Below, piece after piece: positions 27,519 to 35,500 of a DNA stretch of 64,000 bases (position 1 is its first letter; each line of letters begins with the position of its first letter). Under the pieces are notes generated by a model. It worked only from the letters and a program-made list of their open reading frames with translations, ran no database searches and was not told where the DNA came from. Source of the stretch: an uncultured Fodinibius sp. Lineage in GTDB: Bacteria > Bacteroidota > Rhodothermia > Balneolales > Balneolaceae. The stretch is taken from positions 992,001 through 1,056,000 of the forward strand of contig CAJXMJ010000001.1 in assembly GCA_913056455.1 (NCBI GenBank), written 5' to 3'. Position numbers and translations under genes: made by a program.

Positions 27519-28037
27519 TCAGTTATTTATTGCTTTTTTAATGTAACGTTCAAACTTTTCGTATTCGGCCCCTTGCTCCCAGCTGGCAATAATTTCTCCA
27601 TCCTTATTTAAGACTTTTGTAAATGGCAATGCACCGCTCCAATCACTGGATAATGCTTCAATAAAGGCCTGATCTTTTCCTGTTTTAAAATAGGTGGTCC
27701 AATTTACATTTTGCTCTTGTAAGAACTCCAAAGCTTTACTGCGTTGTCCTGGAAAATCAGCAGAGATAAATACAACATGTAGCTCCTCTTCATATTTTTT
27801 CTGTAGATCTACAATATAGGGAAACTCTTCGATACAAGGTGCACACCACGTTGCCCACACATTAACCAGCACGGCCTTGTCCCCTTGATAGGAACTGATG
27901 ATTTCCTGCAGCTCTTTACCAGAGGCATCTTTTAATAACTCTTTATCTGAACCAGTCTGTCCTGCTGATTCATTAATCGAACCAACCATAAATAGAACAA
28001 AACAGATAAAAAATGCTGCGTATTTAGAATTCCTCAT
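27519..28037 (-). CDS. TlpA-type thiol:disulfide oxidoreductase
   Basis: 172 residues with a signal peptide to about residue 26 (ESAGQ). The active site is C65-A-P-C68 in VNVWATWCAPC, and the cis-proline region reads ALPFTKV. TlpA/ResA-like proteins keep thiols reduced in the periplasm, for example for cytochrome c maturation. It lies between the alkyltransferase-like gene (11 bp) and the second thioredoxin gene (5 bp). Confidence 0.9.
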   Translation of the reverse strand: MRNSKYAAFFICFVLFMVGSINESAGQTGSDKELLKDASGKELQEIISSYQGDKAVLVNVWATWCAPCIEEFPYIVDLQKKYEEELHVVFISADFPGQRSKALEFLQEQNVNWTTYFKTGKDQAFIEALSSDWSGALPFTKVLNKDGEIIASWEQGAEYEKFERYIKKAINN

Positions 28038-28048
28038 ATTTCCATTAA

Positions 28049-28366
28049 TTATTCTATTTCTTCGTTAGGATCCCATAAATGCCGCTCAATATCTACTTGA
28101 AACTCATCCACAAATCTAATGTTTTCCTGTTCCAGACGTTCGCGCATGGTATCATCCGGAAAATGAGAGCGCCCTGTAAGTTCGCCATTCCTATTAACAA
28201 CACGGTGAGCAGGAATGTTCGTTTCCGCTGCTTGATTAAGCGCATACCCTACCATACGAGCGCCGGATGCAATACCAAGGTATCGAGCAATGCTGCCATA
28301 AGTTGTGACTCTGCCAACAGGAATCTGTTCCACAACCTTATAAACGCGCTGATAATAATCATCCAT
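28049..28366 (-). CDS. alkyltransferase-like protein (MGMT DNA-binding domain without active cysteine)
   Basis: 105 residues forming only the C-terminal DNA-binding/active-site domain of O6-alkylguanine-DNA alkyltransferases. Seen: VGRVTTYGSIARYLG, GYALNQAAE, and the motif IPAHRVVN, in which alanine at residue 53 replaces the acceptor cysteine of PCHRV. Such ATL proteins cannot transfer alkyl groups; known ones bind O6-alkylguanine and pass it to nucleotide excision repair. Function here is inferred from that. It is embedded in a minus-strand run 6 bp from the DUF2520 gene. Confidence 0.9.
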   Translation of the reverse strand: MDDYYQRVYKVVEQIPVGRVTTYGSIARYLGIASGARMVGYALNQAAETNIPAHRVVNRNGELTGRSHFPDDTMRERLEQENIRFVDEFQVDIERHLWDPNEEIE

Positions 28367-28372
28367 GGTATA

Positions 28373-29239
28373 TCATTCCAACATCTTGGATATTTTCTGA
28401 GCCGTATCTTGGTCTATACTTTGGGATTTTCTTGCCATATGAACAGTCCGCTGCCCCAATATCCGGTATATTGCTAATAATTCAGACTGACCTTCCAGTA
28501 GATCTAAATGCTGCTTTACTGTCTGTATATCCCCACGGTTAATAGGCCCACTCAGAGCTTCCTCAAAAGATTGCTCCTCAACATTTTTCAGGGTGGTCTT
28601 TACCAGCGGCATGAGTGCTTTTTTGGTCTCTTCCGGAGTAAGATCACTGACCGAAGCTGTTTTAACCGCTGCATCCAATAGTGTATTCAGATAATTCGAT
28701 GCCAGTACTGCTGCGGCATGTAAATGGGATTTTTGATCTTCAGTAACCTCTAACGTATTTGCTTCCAACTTTTCTGCGATTTGTTCAAGTTTGGGAAAGG
28801 CAGATCTATTTCCCTGCAGGCTAAAGTAGATATCCTCAAAATCTGAAGGGGCCGGATATCCTGTAAAAGTCTGCAACGGATGAAAAGAAGCGATGCTCCC
28901 CCCTTTAGACTTAAGGACTTCGAGAAGGCTTGCCGATGCATTCCCGGAACAATGCACAATAGTTTTTGTACTAAAATCATCCGTAACCTCAGCAAGCCGG
29001 CGGGCTACAGGTTCAATAGCCGAATCTGAAACGGTAATAAAAATGAGATCTCCCAGTTCGAAATCATCCGACGGAAAATTACCCGAGATATTGACATTGA
29101 GATCAGCAGCAAGGTTATGGGCTTGATCAGCCGTACGATTAAAAATACTCTTGACAGGTACATCTGCTGCAGACAATGCCCTTGCTAAAGAATTGCCTAA
29201 TCTGCCCACACCAATTATTGTAATCTCTGGCGTTGGCAT
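28373..29239 (-). CDS. Rossmann-fold DUF2520 protein
   Basis: 288 residues. An N-terminal NAD(P)-binding domain (ITIIGVGRLGNSLARAL) is followed by LIFITVSDSAIEPVA, HCSGNAS and the ASFHPLQTFTG signature typical of the Rossmann-like/DUF2520 pair. The C-terminal helical domain is as in ketopantoate reductase-like dehydrogenases. The reaction is unknown. It starts 6 bp after the Memo-like gene. Confidence 0.88.
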   Translation of the reverse strand: MPTPEITIIGVGRLGNSLARALSAADVPVKSIFNRTADQAHNLAADLNVNISGNFPSDDFELGDLIFITVSDSAIEPVARRLAEVTDDFSTKTIVHCSGNASASLLEVLKSKGGSIASFHPLQTFTGYPAPSDFEDIYFSLQGNRSAFPKLEQIAEKLEANTLEVTEDQKSHLHAAAVLASNYLNTLLDAAVKTASVSDLTPEETKKALMPLVKTTLKNVEEQSFEEALSGPINRGDIQTVKQHLDLLEGQSELLAIYRILGQRTVHMARKSQSIDQDTAQKISKMLE

Positions 29240-29245
29240 GATAAC

Positions 29246-30010
29246 CTATGAAAAAATTACCTTTTGGTGATCGGCATACCCGGTTAACAGACTTCCACTG
29301 TAGTCATCATATTTGCCTCTTAGGAAGTGAAGATCAAGTTTCCATTTATTTGCAACTATAATCCCTGCGATAAAAGCAGTCGTTCCTTTGATTTGTGACT
29401 CTCCACTATTTAAATAATTCATAAGTCCCGATTCGTTCTGGGATTCAACCATCTCAACGACCTTTTTAAACTCTTCTTTACGTTCATTGGCAAGTTCACA
29501 ACTAAATATGAGTAGCGCACTCCGTGAGGCAAGTACTTCCTCAAGCACGTATCCTATTTCCTTTACAATAGCGGGATCCGGATCAGCAATTTGAACGCTC
29601 AAGGCTTCAAAATCATCCGAAAGCGTTTGCAAAAACATCAACTGTTGAAAGAGACTGATATTCTTGGTAAAAGCCTCGTCATGAATAAAAAAGTCGTCAT
29701 CTTCATCACAAAACTCGTTACGCATATAATCATTGACAGGAACTTTACCGAGCGGTGTTTCAAAGAACGAATTGGACGCCATGGGCAACTTTTTATCCAG
29801 CTTCTCGTCGTATGATTCCACGATTATCACGGTATCATAATTCGACATATCCAATCGGCTATAAATGTCACAGGCCCGTTCAAAATTATCCTCATTAATC
29901 TCTTCAGGTGCAAAAAGTAAACGGATATGATCATTTACTCCTTCATGGCGCTCCCGCGCTTTATCAAGACCTTCCTGAATCTGTTCACGGGAATACGAAG
30001 TGATATTCAT
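29246..30010 (-). CDS. divergent Memo-like (AmmeMemoRadiSam B) protein
   Basis: 254 residues. The pattern FFETPLGKVPVND, followed 30 residues later by a helix HDEAFTKNISLFQQLMFLQ, matches the Memo fold segments 'TPLG.LPVD' and 'EHSIEVQLPFLQ', so I read this as a distant Memo homologue. The conserved histidines that bind metal in Memo are not kept in these places. The call is tentative. It could equally be annotated as hypothetical. It sits 24 bp after the PPTase gene and 6 bp before DUF2520. Confidence 0.55.
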   Translation of the reverse strand: MNITSYSREQIQEGLDKARERHEGVNDHIRLLFAPEEINEDNFERACDIYSRLDMSNYDTVIIVESYDEKLDKKLPMASNSFFETPLGKVPVNDYMRNEFCDEDDDFFIHDEAFTKNISLFQQLMFLQTLSDDFEALSVQIADPDPAIVKEIGYVLEEVLASRSALLIFSCELANERKEEFKKVVEMVESQNESGLMNYLNSGESQIKGTTAFIAGIIVANKWKLDLHFLRGKYDDYSGSLLTGYADHQKVIFS

Positions 30011-30034
30011 AAAAACGGTTCTACTGAATTATAA

Positions 30035-30655
30035 TTATTGATAATATGCGACTGCTAACCAGTTATTTTCCATTCGGAAACTACAAATTTTAGCTCTTTT
30101 GTCATTATTTATTTTAGCAAATATCTGGTCTGATTCTCGCCTTATTTGTACCTCATTCATATTCATGCGCAATCCTTGTCCCCGGAGCTTTATATAGGCC
30201 TCCTTGATAGTCCACAAGCGAATCAACGGTATATCACTGACAACATTGCTTTCTTTGGGATGAGAAATGCGCTGCTTGAGTCTGTCAGGGACTGTTCGGT
30301 CAGCTGGTTCCAAATCAACTCCGATGGGAGAATTTGGTGATAATCCGCAAAGTACGAAATCATCCGTATGGGCAATACTGATAAAAAACTTTTGTGTATC
30401 TGTTTTTCCGAAAGGCTGTCCGAGATCATCCTTAAGAACTTCAAACTTATGTTCATCCCCGGCCAGCTCCTTCAAAATAATGCGAGAAGTCACAAACTCT
30501 CGCTGTCGTTTGAGACTTTTGCACGTCTCAAGTTCCCTTTTTTCTTCAGTGCTCAGCTTATTTATTGCTTCCGAATAAACCGAACCAATCTCCGACAGAG
30601 AAAATACAGCCTCAAACGGTAACAACTCCTGAATTGCTGAAAATGGATTACTCAT
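30035..30655 (-). CDS. 4'-phosphopantetheinyl transferase (Sfp-type)
   Basis: 206 residues. Transfers phosphopantetheine from CoA to a carrier-protein serine. The magnesium motif IGVDLE (D114, E116) and the WTIKEAYIKLRGQGL block (148-162) are the two family hallmarks; SIAHTDDFVLC precedes them. No NRPS or PKS gene is near, so the partner may be the fatty-acid ACP or a distant cluster. First gene of the minus-strand run that continues to the thioredoxin gene. The structured element at 30837-30932 lies 180 bp upstream. Confidence 0.9.
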   Translation of the reverse strand: MSNPFSAIQELLPFEAVFSLSEIGSVYSEAINKLSTEEKRELETCKSLKRQREFVTSRIILKELAGDEHKFEVLKDDLGQPFGKTDTQKFFISIAHTDDFVLCGLSPNSPIGVDLEPADRTVPDRLKQRISHPKESNVVSDIPLIRLWTIKEAYIKLRGQGLRMNMNEVQIRRESDQIFAKINNDKRAKICSFRMENNWLAVAYYQ

Positions 30656-30836
30656 TACATTCTATTATTCAATCTAAAACAACTGAAAATCTTTAATTTT
30701 ATACTCTTCTGAAACTATTAATGTCCTAAAACCAAAAGAAATGCTATGTATTTTTATCGAGTTCTCTCTAACTCATACTAACTACAATAGACACTAAGGA
30801 TAGATTATCATCCCATCAAGAGAATTTTGAGCGCAT

Positions 30837-30932
30837 AAAAAATGCCGGGTCCTTAGTCAGGAACCCGGCACTGTTCTTTACCTGCTTCTCACAGGACAAC
30901 CCCTTGACCTGTTTATACCAGAAGAAGCAGGT
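30837..30932 (-). ncRNA. candidate small RNA or leader: two stem-loops ending in a T6 terminator
   Basis: On the minus strand, a first domain is closed by a 10-bp perfect stem (30923-30932 with 30880-30889) and contains an inner hairpin ACAGG/CCTGT plus CAA/TTG around a GGGG loop. Ten bases later a second hairpin (TGCCGGG...CCCGGCA, 30870-30843) carries a one-base bulge and is followed by six T (30842-30837). No gene ends just upstream of it, so it is not simply a gene terminator. It could be a free small RNA or a regulated leader of the PPTase gene. No known Rfam family recognised. Confidence 0.5.
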
Positions 30933-31140
30933 ACTTTTAAATAATGATCATTTTATTATCCTTGTTTTAAAGTAAGACCTACAATCGGACCATTCCTTAC
31001 AGTTTATTATAATTTTAATTTTTCATTCACTGTTTTAAGTAATATGATGAGTACAAATAGCGTCCAATTGATTAATTCTTAAGTTTCTGAAACCTACCAG
31101 ATGAAATTAATTTATCCTTCGATCACCTATTCTTATGGGT

Positions 31141-31172
31141 TCTATTTCTAAATCAGGGTATTTAGAAATAGA
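31141..31172. repeat. perfect 13-bp inverted repeat with 6-nt spacer
   Basis: TCTATTTCTAAAT (31141-31153) and ATTTAGAAATAGA (31160-31172) are exact reverse complements around CAGGGT. A T6 run (31181-31186 area) comes 9 nt later on the plus strand. It could be an operator, a terminator, or part of an RNA. It lies in a gene-free stretch 139 bp beyond the stop of the 80-residue gene. Confidence 0.7.
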
Positions 31173-31310
31173 TTCGTTGCCTTTTTTACTATAAAATATT
31201 GAAGTGGAATTAATCTAACAGAATACTAAAAACAACACTACCCTCTCATGCCTAGAGCATGAATTAGAAATAAAGGGTTTGCCTAACAAAACTTACATCC
31301 CCGAACTTAT

Positions 31311-31553
31311 CTATTTTGTAGAGTGCATAAGACCCTGCAACAAATCCTGGTAAGACTCTATATCTTTATTTTTTTGTTGCGTTTTAAGCTTTATTGAGCC
31401 ATTGAGAACCAACTCGCATTGTTGCCCCTTATAATTGAATTCAAGGATTTCTAATTCATTTGGGGCATCGTAATACGGCTCACTAACATCTGTAACGAAA
31501 AAGACCTCATATTTTAACTGCTGTGCCAACGAATGAAATAAACGCTTATTCAT
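31311..31553 (-). CDS. small hypothetical protein, 80 residues
   Basis: An 80-residue soluble protein of no known family, beginning MNKRLFHSLAQQLKYEVFFV. It has an N-terminal helix, a few strands (LEILEFNYKGQQCELVLNG) and a charged C-terminal helix. The Shine-Dalgarno GGGAG 6 nt upstream of the ATG supports real translation. It is isolated in the gene-poor stretch. Function unknown. Confidence 0.6.
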   Translation of the reverse strand: MNKRLFHSLAQQLKYEVFFVTDVSEPYYDAPNELEILEFNYKGQQCELVLNGSIKLKTQQKNKDIESYQDLLQGLMHSTK

Positions 31554-31974
31554 AACTACTCCCGTTTTTTTAACTCTCTGCTTCGTTCTCTTTTAGATAA
31601 AACCCTATGTCATCATCTCTGGATTAACAACTTTAATAATAAGCGAACAAAATCCCAATTTTTAAAGAGATTTTAATACAGTTTATTAAATTGTAATCCA
31701 AGCCTTATCAAATTGCGGCATATTTCTATTACTTACCTGCTTTAAAAGTCGCATGAAGAATTAAGAAGAGAGAACTATAAGTCAAGAATTAAAACAAAAT
31801 TTGAGTAGCCCCCTACAACTCGGGGTGTTAGAGACCATCTTCTGATATTTTAATTCCCATTCAGGATTGAAGCTACTTCTATACTGTTTTGCATTGCTTA
31901 GATGTAAATAGTAGTATCTGATATGTTGATTAAAAGTTTAAACCAAATACTATAAAATCAGAGAGCAATTTATT
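31554..31974. other. 421-bp divergent non-coding stretch
   Basis: Between two divergent small genes. A/T-rich, without ORFs. One possible closed RNA structure at 31803-31878 is the only pattern I can point to. Promoters for both small genes should lie here, but no clear TAnnTTTG copy was found. Confidence 0.5.
31803..31878 (+). ncRNA. possible structured leader closed by a 7-bp stem
   Basis: GAGTAGC (31803-31809) pairs with GCTACTT (31872-31878, one G-U), enclosing a CCCC/GGGG hairpin and short internal stems. It lies about 100 bp before the glycine-rich small gene. Evidence is pairing only; no known riboswitch core was seen. Confidence 0.25.
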
Positions 31975-32193
31975 ATGTCTGAACAACAAAAGGAATCAAG
32001 AACCAACGGCAAATCATATATAGGTATTGGAATTGCTATAGGTGTGGGAGTCAGTTCTGCTGTTGGGGTTGCCATTTATAATTTGGCAATGGGAATTGGG
32101 ATCGGGGTTGCCATGGGAACGGCTTTAGGAGCAGGATTGGGGACACCAAAAAACAATCATAATGGCAACATCGATACACAGAAGTCTAAATAA
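31975..32193 (+). CDS. small glycine-rich hydrophobic protein (glycine-zipper-like)
   Basis: 72 residues: a hydrophilic start, then about 45 residues of repeated G-I-G-I/A-x motifs from residue 17 to 60 (YIGIGIAIGVGV, AMGIGIGVAMG, LGAGLG), and a polar tail. This glycine-zipper pattern would let two short helices pack in a membrane. Similar tiny proteins occur in many Bacteroidota-type genomes with no assigned function. Its isolation between structured non-coding stretches is notable. Confidence 0.7.
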   Translation: MSEQQKESRTNGKSYIGIGIAIGVGVSSAVGVAIYNLAMGIGIGVAMGTALGAGLGTPKNNHNGNIDTQKSK

Positions 32194-32521
32194 ACTATTA
32201 TTTTAAGATGATATCCCTTATTTCAACTCCGTGTTAATGCTGTTGAAATACTATATATCACCCAACAATCGAATAAGGACACTTCCTACTTTTTGGGAGT
32301 AATAGGGATAACTTCTGCAGAAATTTTTACTTCAAAAAATCTCTGCCTACTTAAAATTTATTGTCACCTTTTAAGCAATATCCCAAGGATCACACCTGCC
32401 ATCTCAATCCAAATTAAAACAACTAATTACGATTAAGAAAAAAATCACACTTTTGTCATGAATTCTTTATTTTTAGCGACTTAATAAATCATAGTACAAA
32501 CGAAACAAATACGACTTTCTC
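32194..32521. other. 328-bp non-coding stretch before lysS
   Basis: No ORF. An extended inverted-repeat region occupies 32212-32310, and A/T-rich DNA with the lysS promoter should fill the rest. No confident promoter match. Confidence 0.5.
32212..32310 (+). repeat. nested inverted repeats
   Basis: Outer arms TATCCCT (32212-32218) and AGGGATA (32304-32310). Inside, TATTTCAAC (32219-32227) and GTTGAAATA (32242-32250) form a perfect 9-bp stem with a 14-nt loop, and a weak TACT/AGTA hairpin lies near 32286-32301. Could be the 3' end of the small gene's transcript or an independent RNA. Confidence 0.4.
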
Positions 32522-34054
32522 ATGAGCAATACTGAGTCCTCAGTAAGCGAACAACACGAAATCCGTCTGGAAAAATTAGAAGAACTCCGGGAAATGGGTT
32601 ATGACCCCTATCCTTATAACTTTGAGGTAACCCATAAGAGTAAAGAGATTTTAGATCGGCCAGAGCTTATTAAACAGGACGACCAGGATGAAGAAGATGT
32701 TGAGAAAGTATCTGTGGCCGGTCGGGTAATGACCCGACGAATCATGGGCGGATCTACATTTTTCAATTTGCAGGACTCCGAAGGACAGATCCAGGTATAT
32801 ATCCGCAAAAATGATGTCGGCAAAGAAGAATACAACGAAGTATTCAAGCGACTGACTGACATCGGAGATATAGTTGGTATTAAGGGGCACGTATTTAAAA
32901 CCGGTACCGGCGAAACCACCGTTTACGCCAAAGGGTTTGTACTTCTTAGCAAAACACTCCGTCCCATCCCCCTTCCCAAAGAAGTTGAGGAAGATGGTGA
33001 AACAAAAATCTATGATGCATTTACTGATAAAGAGCAGCGCTATCGCCAGCGTTACCTCGATCTGATTGTAAATCCTGAAGTACGTGACGTATTTCAAAAG
33101 CGAACGGATATGGTCCAAGCGATGCGTGACTATATGAATGATAAGGGTTATATGGAGGTTGAAACGCCAATCCTGCAACCTATTTACGGCGGGGCATCCG
33201 CAGAACCTTTTGTAACCCATCACAATGCCTTGGACATGAAACTGTACCTGCGTATTGCCAATGAATTATATCTAAAGCGCCTTATTGTGGGCGGATATGA
33301 CGGGGTCTACGAATTTTCTAAAGACTTCCGTAACGAGGGACTTTCTCGATTCCACAATCCCGAATTCACCCAGGTAGAGCTCTATGTCGCCTACAAAGAT
33401 TACAACTGGATGATGGAATTTGTGGAGAATATGGTTGAATCAGTAGCAAAAGCACTGCATGGTTCGGCCACTGTGACCGTTGACGATAATCAAATTGACT
33501 TCTCTGCCCCCTGGCCTCGTATTCCAATGTTTGAAGCCATTGAAAATGAAACAGGTAAAGACCTTTATGGCAAAGACTTAGAAGAACTTAAGAAAATTGC
33601 CGAAGAGTTGGATATTGAACTCGAAGACAGTTTTGGGAAAGGCAAGATTATCGATGAAATCTTTGGCGAATATGTTGAACCTAAACTCATACAACCTACC
33701 TTTATTACGGACTATCCTATTGAAATGAGTCCGCTCGCTAAAAAGCATCGGGAAAAGGAAGGGCTTGTTGAACGATTTGAATGTATCTGCAACGGTAAAG
33801 AAATTGCCAATGCATTTTCCGAGCTCAATGATCCGGTAGATCAGCGTGAGCGTTTCGAAGAACAAGCACGATTGCGGGCTGAAGGTGATGAAGAAGCAAT
33901 GACCATCGATGAGGACTTCCTACAGGCCCTTGAATACGGCATGCCTCCCACCGCAGGGCTTGGCATCGGTATCGACCGTTTAGCCATGATTATGACGGAT
34001 TCTGAATCCATCAGAGATGTGCTGTTCTTTCCCCAGATGAAACCAGAAAAGTAG
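32522..34054 (+). CDS. lysS: lysine--tRNA ligase (class II)
   Basis: 510 residues, usual length. An N-terminal OB-fold anticodon-binding domain ([23 protein letters not shown], about 60-82) is followed by the class II core: [15 protein letters not shown] (motif 1 region), [16 protein letters not shown] (motif 2), and [14 protein letters not shown] (motif 3) near the C-terminus. It charges tRNA-Lys. It is 81 bp upstream of the LolC/E-like gene. Confidence 0.97.
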   Translation: MSNTESSVSEQHEIRLEKLEELREMGYDPYPYNFEVTHKSKEILDRPELIKQDDQDEEDVEKVSVAGRVMTRRIMGGSTFFNLQDSEGQIQVYIRKNDVGKEEYNEVFKRLTDIGDIVGIKGHVFKTGTGETTVYAKGFVLLSKTLRPIPLPKEVEEDGETKIYDAFTDKEQRYRQRYLDLIVNPEVRDVFQKRTDMVQAMRDYMNDKGYMEVETPILQPIYGGASAEPFVTHHNALDMKLYLRIANELYLKRLIVGGYDGVYEFSKDFRNEGLSRFHNPEFTQVELYVAYKDYNWMMEFVENMVESVAKALHGSATVTVDDNQIDFSAPWPRIPMFEAIENETGKDLYGKDLEELKKIAEELDIELEDSFGKGKIIDEIFGEYVEPKLIQPTFITDYPIEMSPLAKKHREKEGLVERFECICNGKEIANAFSELNDPVDQRERFEEQARLRAEGDEEAMTIDEDFLQALEYGMPPTAGLGIGIDRLAMIMTDSESIRDVLFFPQMKPEK

Positions 34055-34065
34055 TTTAAAGTTAT

Positions 34066-34109
34066 AGTTATCGGGTATCGGGTATTCAGTAACCGGTAGC
34101 CGAATAACT
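34066..34109. repeat. imperfect hairpin after lysS, REP-like
   Basis: AGTTATCGG (34066-34074) pairs with CCG-A-ATAACT (34100-34109) with one bulge, with further TA/TA and GGT/ACC pairs inside. No T tract follows. The sequence repeats a GGTATCGGGTATTCAG phrase and looks like a dispersed palindromic element, but no second copy is in the window. Confidence 0.4.
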
Positions 34110-34134
34110 TATGACCCTTAATCAATAAAAACAG

Positions 34135-35361
34135 ATGAACTTCGAGTGGTATTTAGCCAAACGATACTTTAAGGGTAAACGGAAAGGATCCCGTTTCTTA
34201 TCCTTTATTAAAATGATGGCTATTACCGGCGTAGCTGTCGGTTCGGCCGGTCTGCTTATTGCATTATCGGTTGTTCACGGTTTTAAATCCGTCATTGATA
34301 ATAAAGTTCTCGGCTTCGCTCCACATGTCACGGTAACCTCATTTGGAGGGAGAGCTATAGAACGGGCTGACACCCTTTTAAAAGAGCTGGACAACTATCC
34401 GGAAATCAGCAATGCCCAAGCAGTTGTCAATGGTCAAACTATGATTCAGGGGGCTGATAACGTTACAGGCACTTTATTAAAAGGAGTAGATAAACAAGGA
34501 GACGTAACGGATATCAGAAATTATATCACGAGGGGTACCTATGATCTAAGTACTGACAGTGCCGGCCGGCCGGGAATAGTTGTTGGCTCGAAATTGGCTC
34601 AAACTCTTAACGTAGGCATAAATTCAACCCTGACGGCGTACACCGTTGATGGATTACCCTCACCTCTAAGTTCTCCTGAAATTGAACAGTTCCGGTTATC
34701 AGGCATATATCAAACGGGCATAGGTCAGTTCGATGATGTTTTAGCATTAGCAGCCCGACCTTATGTTCAAAAGTTTTTTCTAAAATCACCAAATGAGGCC
34801 TCTGCGATAGAAATTAGTCTTAAAAATAAGTCTCAAATAGAAACCTTCGGCGAAAAACTGGACAGTGAACTTAGCTATCCTTACTTCTCAGAAACAATTT
34901 ACGAACGCTACAGCAATATCTTTGCGTGGGTAGACCTACAGGAACAGACCATTCCATTTGTAATAGCAGTAATGATTATTGTAGCGGCCTTCAACCTGAT
35001 TGGCACTGTTTTGATGATGGTGCTCGAGAGAACACGTGATATCGGCATTCTAAAAACTATTGGCGCCAGTGATAAAAGTATCAGAGGTATCTTTTTATTG
35101 GAAGGATTATTCGTGGCTGTAGTTGGCTTAGTAATAGGCATTTCCCTTTCTCTGGCTTTTGCTTGGCTCCAGTCAACCTATCACATTATCCCGCTTTCCG
35201 AACAAAATTATTATATGGCCTATGCCCCTGTTGAGCCACACATGCTCGACTTCGTATTGGTAACAGGTGTCACGCTATTTCTCTGTGCTCTTGCCTCCTG
35301 GCTTCCGGCTCGTATTGCAGCCAAGACCGATCCACTTAAGGTTATTGCTTACGGCCGATAG
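34135..35361 (+). CDS. FtsX-like permease, LolC/LolE-type lipoprotein-releasing transporter
   Basis: 408 residues with the ABC3/FtsX-like layout: helix 1 at about 24-48, a large periplasmic domain (49-265), then three helices at about 270-290, 320-345 and 375-395. The N-terminal LAKRYFKGKRKGSRFLSFI and the C-terminal RIAAKTDPLKVIAYGR are typical of LolC/E permeases. With an ATPase LolD they release lipoproteins from the inner membrane. No LolD gene is adjacent. Confident family call; the lipoprotein-specific role is inferred. Confidence 0.88.
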   Translation: MNFEWYLAKRYFKGKRKGSRFLSFIKMMAITGVAVGSAGLLIALSVVHGFKSVIDNKVLGFAPHVTVTSFGGRAIERADTLLKELDNYPEISNAQAVVNGQTMIQGADNVTGTLLKGVDKQGDVTDIRNYITRGTYDLSTDSAGRPGIVVGSKLAQTLNVGINSTLTAYTVDGLPSPLSSPEIEQFRLSGIYQTGIGQFDDVLALAARPYVQKFFLKSPNEASAIEISLKNKSQIETFGEKLDSELSYPYFSETIYERYSNIFAWVDLQEQTIPFVIAVMIIVAAFNLIGTVLMMVLERTRDIGILKTIGASDKSIRGIFLLEGLFVAVVGLVIGISLSLAFAWLQSTYHIIPLSEQNYYMAYAPVEPHMLDFVLVTGVTLFLCALASWLPARIAAKTDPLKVIAYGR

Positions 35362-35500
35362 GTTGTATTCAGCAATAGAGCAATATGAAATGTTTACATC
35401 AATAAAGCAGTCACTAATCCCAAGATTACGAATAACTCTTTTCCTTAACTGATGCTATTTATCGTATAGTGCGATAGCACGACAAAAGTTCGTTTTTTTA

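Larger units (their letters stand above)
30656..31310. other. 655-bp non-coding stretch with structured elements
   Basis: No credible ORF. It is A/T-rich and holds a candidate small RNA or leader with terminator on the minus strand (30837-30932) and a perfect 13-bp inverted repeat (31141-31172). A weaker 6-bp hairpin lies at about 31246-31262. Nothing else recognised. Confidence 0.6.

Noticed and set aside
30837-30932. The structured element as SRP RNA, 6S RNA or a known riboswitch
   Set aside because: None of their conserved core sequences are present; it stays an unassigned structured element.
31845-31875. CRISPR-repeat-like sequence (reverse complement resembles a GTTTCAATCC repeat)
   Set aside because: It occurs once, with no spaced copies and no cas gene in the window.
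32651-33223. Long antisense frame (190 codons) inside lysS
   Set aside because: It is a shadow of a conserved housekeeping gene with no ribosome site or homology.
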